Shown here in pieces: positions 47,953-56,630 of a DNA stretch of 64,000 nt. The stretch's first letter is position 1. Each line of letters starts with the position of its first letter. The DNA comes from JAZGGS01 sp963764825 (lineage in GTDB: Bacteria > Bacteroidota > Ignavibacteria > Ignavibacteriales > Ignavibacteriaceae): NCBI GenBank assembly GCA_963764825.1, contig CAVXUA010000003.1:124001-188000 (forward strand), written 5' to 3'. Position numbers and translations under genes: made by a program. The notes below the pieces were generated by a model. That model worked only from the letters and a program-made list of their open reading frames with translations, had not been told where the DNA came from and searched no databases.

Positions 47953-48417
47953 ATGAAATTGGCGACACTTTGCTACGTCCAGGATAAAAAAACAAATTCA
48001 ACATTAATGATACACCGTGTAAAAAAGGAAAACGACTATCATCATGGAAAATGGAACGGGTTGGGCGGAAAGTTCGAATCCGGCGAAAGCCCCGAAGAAT
48101 GTGCTGTAAGGGAAGTTAAGGAAGAAAGTGGTTTAAATGCTAAATCAATAAAGATGAAGGGTTTTATAACTTTTCCCCTTTTTGACGGTATAGAAGACTG
48201 GCATGTCTTTTTATTTGTAATTGATGATTATGATGGTGAGTTGATCGATTCAAATGAAGGAAACTTGGAATGGGTGCCTAATGAGAAACTAACCGAGATA
48301 AATCTTTGGGAAGGTGATAAAATATTTATTCCATGGTTGTTTGAAGAAAAATTCTTTAGTGCAAAATTTGTTTATAATGATGGAAGATACGTAAGCCACA
48401 CAGTACATTTTTATTAA
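47953..48417 (+). CDS. NUDIX hydrolase, MutT/8-oxo-dGTPase-like
   Basis: The 154-residue protein carries a complete Nudix box at residues 39-61 (GKFESGESPEECAVREVKEE and the following SGL), with the REVKEE glutamates that bind magnesium. The opening residues ATLCYVQDKKTNSTLMIHR and tail follow the 8-oxo-dGTP diphosphatase pattern, so it probably cleanses the nucleotide pool. The ATG lacks a strong ribosome site. Monocistronic. Confidence 0.9.
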   Translation: MKLATLCYVQDKKTNSTLMIHRVKKENDYHHGKWNGLGGKFESGESPEECAVREVKEESGLNAKSIKMKGFITFPLFDGIEDWHVFLFVIDDYDGELIDSNEGNLEWVPNEKLTEINLWEGDKIFIPWLFEEKFFSAKFVYNDGRYVSHTVHFY

Positions 48418-48562
48418 TATCATAGTTGTTGATTTGTTTAATCACCGCCCAATTACAAAAGCAAAAAATAAATTTTGACGACTTTTGCAGATAAAGCTTT
48501 TAAGTTTTTTACGGATTTTAGTGCGCCCATATTCCTTCCTGGTGGAGTAGATTAATCCAGGG

Positions 48563-49351
48563 CTATATTCTATTCAGAAACTCTGTAATTTTTTCATTAA
48601 CCACATCTGCTTTTTCAATTGGCGTCATATGTCCTGCGCCTTGCACCAAAGCAAATTCTGAACCTGGGATTTTATCTGCCATCAGTTTCATCACGGCTGG
48701 CGGGGAAAGTTTATCTTCGCTTCCGCATATTACCAGCGTTGCTATTTTTATTCCTTGTAAAAGTTCTGTTGTGTCTGTTCTTCCAGCCATTGCAAGTACA
48801 CATCCTTTAACACCAACCGGGTCATTTTTTAAAGATCTGCTTACAACTTCTCTATATTCTTTTTCTGATTCGTTTATAAAACTATCAGCAAAACAGTTTG
48901 CAACAAATTCATTTATAAACAATTCAAACTTGCCCTCGTTTATTCTTTTGATGGCATCAGCTCGTTTTAGTTTTGTTTCGTTATCATCTGCAACCGATTT
49001 TGTATCACATAATATAAGCGCACTAAACAAGTTTTCTATTCTTCCCATTGCTCTAATCGAAATATAACCTCCCATGGATAAGCCGCACAAAACAGGTTTG
49101 TTAAGATTCATCCCGCTAATTATTTCTTCAAGATCATCAACAAACATTTCCATGGTAAACTGTCCGTTTCCTGCAGGCGATTCACCCAAACCGCGCAAGT
49201 CGTATCTAACACAAAAATAGTTGCTGCTTAAAGCTTTAACCTGGGCATCCCACATGTGGTGATCGTATGGGAAACCATGTACAAACAGAATTGCTTTATT
49301 CTCTTTCTTTCCATTAGTAAAAACAGAAAGATTGTTAATTTTAGTATTCAT
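48563..49351 (-). CDS. Alpha/beta hydrolase
   Basis: A 262-residue cytoplasmic enzyme with the triad in order: Ser92 in GLSMGG, Asp in the GSEDKLSPP loop, and His in GAGHMTPIE. The oxyanion loop HGFPYDHHMW precedes it. The closest functional relatives by motif are lactonase/esterase members such as 3-oxoadipate enol-lactonases, but the substrate is not determinable. I put the start at the ATG at 49351 (MNTKINNLSVF); the longer open frame to 49507 would overlap the glgA start and shows no family similarity. Confidence 0.87.
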   Translation of the reverse strand: MNTKINNLSVFTNGKKENKAILFVHGFPYDHHMWDAQVKALSSNYFCVRYDLRGLGESPAGNGQFTMEMFVDDLEEIISGMNLNKPVLCGLSMGGYISIRAMGRIENLFSALILCDTKSVADDNETKLKRADAIKRINEGKFELFINEFVANCFADSFINESEKEYREVVSRSLKNDPVGVKGCVLAMAGRTDTTELLQGIKIATLVICGSEDKLSPPAVMKLMADKIPGSEFALVQGAGHMTPIEKADVVNEKITEFLNRI

Positions 49352-49425
49352 AACTTTTATTAGTATTTTATAAAAAATAATTTTGAGTTCTCCATAATCT
49401 AACATATTTATTGTTTTAAGTTTAT

Positions 49426-50893
49426 ATGAAGATAGCTTTTGTTTCATCCGAGGCGATACCTTATGCCAAAACAGGGGGCCTTGCCGATGTTGCCGGTTCC
49501 TTGCCAAAAGAGCTTGAAAAACTTGGCTGTGAAGTAAAATTATTCATTCCTAAGTACTCTACTATTGATGAAGAAAAGTATGGTTTACGATATAGCCAGG
49601 ATATTGGCGAACTGCCAATAAGAATTCATGGGCTTATACGCTCTATTCATATTCACCAGGCAAGTTTACCCGACTCAGGAGTAGAAGTAAATTTTATAGA
49701 TTGTCCATATTATTTTCACCGTAATAGTTTATACACTAATGATGAAGACGAAGACGAAAGGTTTATCTTGTTATCCAAAGCTGTTATTGAAGCAGTTCAG
49801 AGAATGCAATGGGTTCCTGATGTGATTCATTGCAATGATTGGCAAACGGGGCTTCTCCCTCTATTTATAAAAGATAATTACAGTTGGGACAGGATGTTTG
49901 ATAAAACTTCCACGCTGTTTACAATCCATAACATGGGTTACCAGGGAAGGTTTTCTAACTCCGCTATGTTTAGCGCTGAATTAAGCGAAGAGTTATATTA
50001 CCCTGACGGACCAATTGAGTTTGAAAATTCAATTTCTTTTATGAAAAGCGGAATTATGTTTGCTGATTTAATAAACACGGTAAGCAACAAATATTCACAT
50101 GAAATTCTTACCCCGGAATTTGGCGCAGGATTAGAAAAAACTCTAAGGACAAGGAAGCTTGATCTTTACGGCATTTTAAATGGTGCCGATTACAATGTTT
50201 GGAATCCTGAAACAGATACTTACATTCCTTACAATTATTCAATAAATGATCTTAGCGGTAAGCTTAAAAACAAAAAGTCTCTACTTGAAAAATTCAAGAT
50301 GCCCTTTAGTGAAAAAGTTCCATTAATTGGTATTATCTCCCGAATGGTTGTGCAAAAAGGTTTTGATATTTTCGCTGATGCAGTAAATGAGCTGATGACA
50401 CTTAATGCCCAATGGATAATACTTGGTGGCGGAGAGGATACCTATGAGTTGATGTTTCGATCGCTGGCAAATAAGCTGCCACATAAGGTTGGCGTTTCTA
50501 CAGGTTACAACAACGAGCTTTCTCACTTCATTGAAGCGGGGGCTGATATGTTTCTTATGCCTTCACGTTATGAACCATGCGGACTTAACCAGATTTACAG
50601 TTTAAAATACGGCACAGTACCTATTGTTAAAAAATACAGGTGGTCTTGCAGATACTGTACACGATTGGGATGAGCTACATAGTTACAGTCTTGATACCGG
50701 AACAGGTTTTTCTTTTAATGATCATACCGGCTATGCATTATTTAAGAGTGTAGAGCGTGCAGTTAATTGTTATAGCGTAAAGAGTGCATGGAAAAAAATT
50801 CAATCGAATGGAATGAAAAAAGATTTTTCATGGAAACATTCTGCGGAACAATATATTGAATTATACAAACTTGCTAAAGATAAGCGCGTTTAA
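49426..50893 (+). CDS. glgA: Glycogen synthase, one frame change
   Basis: GT5 enzyme that builds alpha-1,4-glucan from ADP-glucose. The substrate-binding KTGGLADV lies at residues 15-22, and the C-terminal catalytic motif is in PSRYEPCGLNQIYSLKYG. The downstream fragment begins NTGGLADTVHDW, the second nucleotide-binding loop. The frame changes in the AAAAAA at 50629-50634; dropping one A gives IVKNTGGLAD and 488 residues. Its end overlaps the patatin gene end by four bases (convergent). Confidence 0.93.
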
Positions 50894-53598
50894 AAAGTTA
50901 TCGCATGCCCAATTGAAAAATAGAAAATTATATCTCCCCAACTAAGCGGGTTTTCCGGAAGATCTTTTCTAAGCAAGAAACTTCTTCCAATTGAAAAATC
51001 AGCGGGGCCAATTGGTGTATCGAATGAAACGGTTCCGCCAATACCGTGCTTCAAATCCTTAAACCTGATTAATTCCTGGGTTCTCCATGTTGCCCCCAAA
51101 TCATACCTGAACCATAAGTAAGTATCAAAAAATATTTTAAATGGTAACTTAAGCTGGTACATTAAAGAGGCCAGGGCTATTTGCCTTCCTCTAAATTCAT
51201 CTTCGTATTCACCAAAAAAGGAGTACTGACCACCAAGTGTAAACTGCTCGCTTAGTGGAAGTGTTTTATCTCCAAAGCCAATATGTATCCTCGATGTAAG
51301 CACCTGGCTTTTGTTAATTTTAAATAAGTATCTGAAGTCCATCCCAACAAGAGTATAACCTTCGTCGCCGCCTAAAAAACTCTGGGCTGTTTCATAATAA
51401 CCATCAAAATAAACTCCGTCATCGGGATAAGGAAATTTATTCCTGCTATCTATGGTTGTCCCAATTTTAAGACTAACAATTTTTGTTTCATACGGATCTA
51501 CAACGCTTCCCTCAATATTTTTTACCCTGTCTATCTGATATTTGCCGGTAAAAATAAGTTTGCCAAATTTTTCAATCTGTGTACCAAGGGAAAGAGAAGC
51601 GCCGTAAAATATCTGCCTGTACTCGCCTGTTTTTGTGCTTGTAAATGTTTTCTCAGTTTCAGAGGAGGTCCTTTCATAAACACCGATATCATTAAACTTG
51701 TAGTAAGCATTAATTTTATATGTAAGGTAAGTGTTAAAAACCCTGTACGCTATGTGCTCCAGGATGTATGCCCTGTTACTTGCACCGCCAAAAAGAAAGA
51801 GACCTAGCTCAGTTCCGTCTCCGAATAAATTTACATCTCTAAGATCCAGACCAAATTGTGCTTTGTAAGTGTTGTTAACTAAAAATCCTACTTTAAGAAG
51901 GCTTGAAACTCGTTCTTCCAGCGAAAGTTTTAAAATGTTTCCTTCTTCTGTTTCTGTAATGAAAAGGTTTATATCGTTGAACAGCCCTGTACTCCTAAGG
52001 CCTGTTAATCCCGCTTTAACAACATAATAAGAAAAATAGTCACCCGCTTTTATAGGAAATTCTCTTTCAATAACTGTTTCACTTGTGTTTGCATCTATAA
52101 TCACTTTGCTTAAAATACCGTCGTTAAAAATTACCTGCAGGTGCCCGGTATTTTTATCAAATTCAACGCTGGAACATTTTGCAATTAAATATCCATTCTT
52201 ACGGTAATGTTTTAAAACTTCAATTACGCTGTAAACAATTTCGCGCGGTTTATATGTTTGTCCATTAAGCTGATTTAATATCGAATCTACTATCGATTTT
52301 TCCACCCCGTTTCCACTTACAATCGATACGCTCTTAATAAATGCTGCCGGCATATAAACAAGTTTTAGATGGGTAGAATCTTTATGCTGGATGATATTTG
52401 CGTGGATATTTTCAAACAATCCGGTTTTATATAGGGTAAGTAAATCAAGTAAAACTGTTGAGTTCGAAACAGAATCAACAGAAGTATATTTATTATAAAA
52501 GGAATTAATTAGCTGAGAGGTGTCTCTATAGCAAACAATATTCCGGATATAAAAATTTTTGGAATTAATTTTCCCGAGAGTGAAGGAATCAATTTTTGCT
52601 TTTAGTGTTGGAATATGTGGGAGAGCACTTTTATAACCTCTAATAATTAACGAATCTATATAAGTAAAATTTGTTGCTGAGCTATTTTCCATGTTCGGCT
52701 CTATGACAATGTCTGCTTCGGAAAGCATCTTCTTGTCTAGCTGCTTCATAGGTATGCTCACTGTTTGATCCACAATAAGCCACGGAACATCAAGATCATC
52801 AAGGTTATGAAGAGGGCTGGTTGTATTTACTGCAATTACAATATCCGCACCCATATCCTTTACAGTTTTAACCGGGATGTTTTCCACCAACCCTCCATCG
52901 ACAAGAGTAAGGTCATTTCGTTTAACAGGGGAGAGAAAGAAGGTGACACTCGAGCTAGCTCTCATTGCCCTGCCAAGTGAGCCGTCGCTAAGAATAACCG
53001 GTTCACCCGAAACTAGATTGGTACAAACAGCTCTAAACTTAATTAGAAGGTCATCAAAACTATCTTTAGCATGAAGGGGTGCCATGAGTGTTTGAAGCGT
53101 AAGATAATTAGAGAATTTTACGCCTTCGTTAAAAGAGGTCGGTAAGATCGGCTTCAAACCGTTCAGCCTTAAAGTAAATATTGCCCTGTCTTCAGTAACT
53201 TTCTGATCAATGAATAATTCAGTTCTACTTGTTGTGCCTCCAATTGATAGCAGGTCTGCCCAATCAGTGTTAATAGCAATAGAATCTAACTCTGTAATAC
53301 TATAACCAGAGCTATAAAATCCACCAACAATGCTACCAATACTTGTTCCTGCAATAAGGTCTACCTGTATTCCAGCTTCTTCAAGGGCTCTTAGTACACC
53401 AATTTGTGAAAGCCCCCTTGCACCGCCACCGCTTAATGCAAGCCCAATCCTAGGGTTAAGAATTGGAACTTCTTCGGTTAACCCAAAAGGCAGTCGCTCG
53501 GTCCTTGTTTTTAGATTGATTGTGTTCTTTGTCTGTGCAAAAGAGAGATTTATAATAAAAGAAAGGAGAAAAAATAATATTTTCACTCGGATAGTCAT
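50890..53598 (-). CDS. Patatin-like phospholipase fused to an outer-membrane beta-barrel (PlpD-like)
   Basis: The 902-residue product has a signal peptide (to about residue 21, SFAQT) and a patatin domain with the anion-hole GGGARG at 58-62 and catalytic Ser86 in GTSIG; its acid partner is in LVDGGLVENIPV. A POTRA-like domain follows (about residues 370-560), and a BamA/TamA-type 16-stranded barrel ends in VTF-like aromatic residues (IGHAITF). This is the layout of type Vd autotransporters (PlpD), in which the lipase is pushed through its own barrel to the surface. A relation to membrane lipid turnover or virulence is known for the family; here it is inference. Confidence 0.9.
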   Translation of the reverse strand: MTIRVKILFFLLSFIINLSFAQTKNTINLKTRTERLPFGLTEEVPILNPRIGLALSGGGARGLSQIGVLRALEEAGIQVDLIAGTSIGSIVGGFYSSGYSITELDSIAINTDWADLLSIGGTTSRTELFIDQKVTEDRAIFTLRLNGLKPILPTSFNEGVKFSNYLTLQTLMAPLHAKDSFDDLLIKFRAVCTNLVSGEPVILSDGSLGRAMRASSSVTFFLSPVKRNDLTLVDGGLVENIPVKTVKDMGADIVIAVNTTSPLHNLDDLDVPWLIVDQTVSIPMKQLDKKMLSEADIVIEPNMENSSATNFTYIDSLIIRGYKSALPHIPTLKAKIDSFTLGKINSKNFYIRNIVCYRDTSQLINSFYNKYTSVDSVSNSTVLLDLLTLYKTGLFENIHANIIQHKDSTHLKLVYMPAAFIKSVSIVSGNGVEKSIVDSILNQLNGQTYKPREIVYSVIEVLKHYRKNGYLIAKCSSVEFDKNTGHLQVIFNDGILSKVIIDANTSETVIEREFPIKAGDYFSYYVVKAGLTGLRSTGLFNDINLFITETEEGNILKLSLEERVSSLLKVGFLVNNTYKAQFGLDLRDVNLFGDGTELGLFLFGGASNRAYILEHIAYRVFNTYLTYKINAYYKFNDIGVYERTSSETEKTFTSTKTGEYRQIFYGASLSLGTQIEKFGKLIFTGKYQIDRVKNIEGSVVDPYETKIVSLKIGTTIDSRNKFPYPDDGVYFDGYYETAQSFLGGDEGYTLVGMDFRYLFKINKSQVLTSRIHIGFGDKTLPLSEQFTLGGQYSFFGEYEDEFRGRQIALASLMYQLKLPFKIFFDTYLWFRYDLGATWRTQELIRFKDLKHGIGGTVSFDTPIGPADFSIGRSFLLRKDLPENPLSWGDIIFYFSIGHAITF

Positions 53599-53674
53599 CA
53601 GGATAAATTTATAAGATGAACAAATCTGTGCCGGAAAAAATTAATTTTTGGCATTAACAGGGTTAATATTTAAC

Positions 53675-53761
53675 TCACCTGCGTTTCTTTTTTTGTGCTT
53701 GCGATTGCTTCTCCGCGGATTCCATTAGTCTTGCAAAAAAACCTGGTTTTTTATCACGCAT
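53675..53761 (-). CDS. Small basic peptide overlapping the yidC stop
   Basis: A 28-residue frame, MRDKKPGFFARLMES followed by a lysine/arginine-rich end. Its ATG overlaps the end of yidC (GATGCGTGA), the usual form of a coupled small gene. The charge pattern is like a short RNA- or membrane-binding peptide. No known family is claimed. It could be chance, but the exact overlap and high Lys/Arg content favour a coding role. Confidence 0.4.
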   Translation of the reverse strand: MRDKKPGFFARLMESAEKQSQAQKKKRR

Positions 53762-55529
53762 CTTTAACCGGTTCCAGCACCATGCCATCATGCTTATGAT
53801 TAATGTAATACTGTTGTGCTATTGAAAAAACATTAAACATAAAATAATAAAGATTAAGCCCTGATGGAAATGTCATAAATAGAATAGTTAGCATTACGGG
53901 CATTATATATACCAATTGTTTTTGCTTCGGATCTTTCATGGTCATTTTTTGCTGGAAGAATGTTGTAATGCCCATTAACAGTGCGAGACCGCTTATCTGC
54001 TGAATTCCAAAGAGAGGAAGCTTAAACCCAAGATCGTAAATTACATCCGGGTTTGAAAGATCCATTATCCAGAAAATAAACGGTTGCTGGCGTAACTCGA
54101 TTGCAGTTTGAAACAAACCCCACAGAGCAATGAAGATTGGCATCTGAAGCAATAGAGGCAGACAACCGCCTGCCGGGTTTACCCCGTAAACCTTATACAG
54201 CCTCATCGTTTCTTTATTCATCTTCTGGGAATCTTCTTTATACTTCTCTTTTATTTCTGCTATCTTCGGCTGCAGAAGCTGCATCTTTTTCATCGATTGA
54301 TAGCTGGTTTTTGTGAGAGGATAAAGCACAATTTTTATAATCAATGAAAAAACTATTATAACAAAGCCAAAGTTCGGTATAAAATTGTGGATGAAGCCAA
54401 ACAGTGGGAGAAGCAAAAATTCGGCAATTGGGCGCACAATAAATTTTAATCCAAAAAAACTACCAAAGTCAACAAGTGCCTGAAGGCTATGCCCCAGATC
54501 TTTTAAACCTTCGTAATCAACAGGACCAACATAAAGGGTGAATGATTGTTTTTCATGAATTGTATTCCTAAACGGAACGGTTATTCTCACGCTGTATATT
54601 TCTTTAATGCCCATGTTTTTAATGGGTTCGCTATATCCCTCAAGGTATGCGCCTTCTACATCAGAAGCATTGTTAGGAATCATAATTGCAGTAAAATATT
54701 TATTCCTTACCGCAACCCAATCTATGCGCCCGTTAAAGTCTTCTTCTTCTCTTTCATCAATTGATGAAGCATCGAGAATTACCTGTTCATCTCCATAATA
54801 AACACTTGAGTTTGAGTAGGTAGCTTCGTTCACCGAGTTTTCTTCAACTGCCCTAATGCCGGTTCCCCAAACAATATCATAAGTGCTATTGCTGATCATA
54901 TTGTTCATTCCGACAAGATCTATATTGCTTCTAAACTTATACCTGTTTTTATAAAAAACATATTGCTTTTGTATATACCTTCCTTCGGTAAAACTTAATG
55001 TAAATGTGATAGTTAGCGAATCTCTATCAGATAACAGAAGCTTGCTTTTCCTGGCATCAGTTTCAAAAATATAATCTCCGGTACTAACTGCTTTTCCATC
55101 GGTTGTTACAAACGAAAGATCATAAGCGTTGCCCAGAGAATAATTTATTAATTGAACAGAATTTTTATAATAGTTTTCATCATTTTCTCCACGGGAATAC
55201 CAATTGTTAAACTTTTTAAGAAAAACTTTATGGATGTTTCCGCCCTTGGTAGAAAGCTCAATAATAGCAACATCGTTTTCTATGGTTATAATGTTTCCTG
55301 TATCGCTTGTATCTCTTAAAACATTCTCAAGTTCTGTAGTTTCAATTCTTTCTTCCGGAATATTTATTATCGGGGCTGTTTCTTCCGGTGTAACTGATGT
55401 ATCCCGCACTAATCCTATTGAATCTTTATCGTTGCCTTTTTGATCTGTTGGTTCGGGTGCATTTAGAAAAAGCCATACTACCAAAACGGCGCCAATAAGT
55501 ACAAATGCTAATGTCGTTTGCTTATCCAT
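53754..55529 (-). CDS. yidC: Membrane protein insertase YidC
   Basis: The 591-residue protein has one N-terminal membrane helix, a large periplasmic beta-domain (about 60-360), and the conserved C-terminal core with five helices. Core motifs include GLFQTAIELRQQPFIFWI and the cytoplasmic loop KTSYQSMKKMQLLQPKIAEI. YidC inserts proteins into the inner membrane, with or without SecYEG. ATG at 55529 has AAGGA seven bases before it. A separate yidD is not present between rnpA and yidC. Confidence 0.95.
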   Translation of the reverse strand: MDKQTTLAFVLIGAVLVVWLFLNAPEPTDQKGNDKDSIGLVRDTSVTPEETAPIINIPEERIETTELENVLRDTSDTGNIITIENDVAIIELSTKGGNIHKVFLKKFNNWYSRGENDENYYKNSVQLINYSLGNAYDLSFVTTDGKAVSTGDYIFETDARKSKLLLSDRDSLTITFTLSFTEGRYIQKQYVFYKNRYKFRSNIDLVGMNNMISNSTYDIVWGTGIRAVEENSVNEATYSNSSVYYGDEQVILDASSIDEREEEDFNGRIDWVAVRNKYFTAIMIPNNASDVEGAYLEGYSEPIKNMGIKEIYSVRITVPFRNTIHEKQSFTLYVGPVDYEGLKDLGHSLQALVDFGSFFGLKFIVRPIAEFLLLPLFGFIHNFIPNFGFVIIVFSLIIKIVLYPLTKTSYQSMKKMQLLQPKIAEIKEKYKEDSQKMNKETMRLYKVYGVNPAGGCLPLLLQMPIFIALWGLFQTAIELRQQPFIFWIMDLSNPDVIYDLGFKLPLFGIQQISGLALLMGITTFFQQKMTMKDPKQKQLVYIMPVMLTILFMTFPSGLNLYYFMFNVFSIAQQYYINHKHDGMVLEPVKDA

Positions 55530-55647
55530 CAATTTTTCCTTTTCCCGGAAACTAATTTATAAGATCTGAAATTAGAAGCTATAAAATAATTATTGAGGTG
55601 TGATCTATTCAAATAATTATAAACGGGTTTATTAATATTTATGAGTG

Positions 55648-56055
55648 TTAGGGTGTACAGAGTGTGTTATTTATTTTTGAAATAATATCGGCTACGGCGC
55701 TTTGTATTTCATTCAGCTTTACAGTCCGTCTATTTTTTTGATTTATTGTATTAAGTGAAAAAACAACTTTTAACAGACTATTTTTGTTTAAGCAGGTTTC
55801 AATAAGAAGTTGTTTATTTAATCTATACGATACTCTGAGTAATCTTTTAACTCGGTTTCTCCAAACGGCGTTCCCTGATTTTTTAAAAACTGCTGTGGCA
55901 ATTTTAACCCCGCACTTTTTGCTGTTTTTATTATGTATATAAATAGCTTTAAGCTTATTATCAGAAGAGTAAATTACGTTACCAATTTTAAATATATTCT
56001 CAAAATCCCTTTTACTCTTTATCCTCTCACCAGCCGTTAGTCCATACGGTTTCAC
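55648..56055 (-). CDS. rnpA: Ribonuclease P protein component
   Basis: The 135-residue basic protein has the RNase P motif GNAVWRNRVKRLLRVSYR, matching the RNR core that contacts the RNA subunit. It matures tRNA 5' ends. The start is a GTG at 56055, five bases after the rpmH stop. Its gene follows rpmH, as in most bacteria. Confidence 0.95.
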   Translation of the reverse strand: MKPYGLTAGERIKSKRDFENIFKIGNVIYSSDNKLKAIYIHNKNSKKCGVKIATAVFKKSGNAVWRNRVKRLLRVSYRLNKQLLIETCLNKNSLLKVVFSLNTINQKNRRTVKLNEIQSAVADIISKINNTLCTP

Positions 56056-56060
56056 ATTAT

Positions 56061-56207
56061 TTAAAAGTCATCAGTTACAGTTAGTCTAGTTCTGCCCTTT
56101 GCTCTTCTTCTGGAAAGAATTTTCCTGCCGCTCTTAGATTTCATTCTTTCTCTAAAACCATGCTTGTTTTTTCTCTTCCTATTGCTAGGTTGATATGTCC
56201 TTTTCAT
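56061..56207 (-). CDS. rpmH: 50S ribosomal protein L34
   Basis: A 48-residue highly basic protein starting MKRTYQPSNRKRKNKHGF, then RERMKSKSGRKILSRRRAKG, the L34 signature. It is the first gene of the leftward rpmH-rnpA-yidC unit, whose promoter is in the oriC gap. It is short, but family identity is unmistakable. Confidence 0.97.
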   Translation of the reverse strand: MKRTYQPSNRKRKNKHGFRERMKSKSGRKILSRRRAKGRTRLTVTDDF

Positions 56208-56630
56208 TTCTGCTCCTATTTCTCTAAAAAAGACTACAAAAATAAGCCCAAAACTTTAGATTATCAAGGAAAGCTTCCAGCTAAAATTGATAGTTTTTTA
56301 TTCTAATTATTTATTAAAAAATAATTTGAAATTAATTTGCACAGATGGTTAATACTTCCTATTTTCTAATTGGTAAGGACATTAAAAATTATGTGGATAA
56401 CTTGTTGAAAATATTAATGTGTGAAAACGTTTCACAATCTTTCTATTTTAATGCCTCAACCTCCAACTAAGAATAATGTGTGTTGTTTTTAAGGGTGGGG
56501 GTGCAACATATTTATTTATAATGGGTTACCGTGATCCACCTGATGTTGACAACTTGTTGAAATTTTGTTTGTGTAAATTAATAGTCTTGCTAATTCATTT
56601 ATAAATCTAAATAATTTATACTTTTGTTCT
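56208..56630. promoter_or_regulatory. oriC: Replication origin (oriC) region between rpmH and dnaA
   Basis: A 423-base gap between divergent rpmH and dnaA, the normal position of oriC. It contains a perfect DnaA box, TGTGGATAA, at 56392-56400; a second copy at 56630-56638 overlaps the start of dnaA. A perfect 7-base inverted repeat, TGTGAAA and TTTCACA, lies at 56420-56436. The boxed segment TGTGGATAACTTGTTGAAA recurs as TGTTGACAACTTGTTGAAA at 56544-56562. The region is AT-rich, as needed for strand opening. The assignment follows gene context and motif; no skew was computed. Confidence 0.8.

Noticed and set aside
49352..49507. N-terminal extension of the alpha/beta hydrolase to 49507
   Set aside because: It would cover the glgA start and adds no conserved sequence; the ATG at 49351 is adequate.
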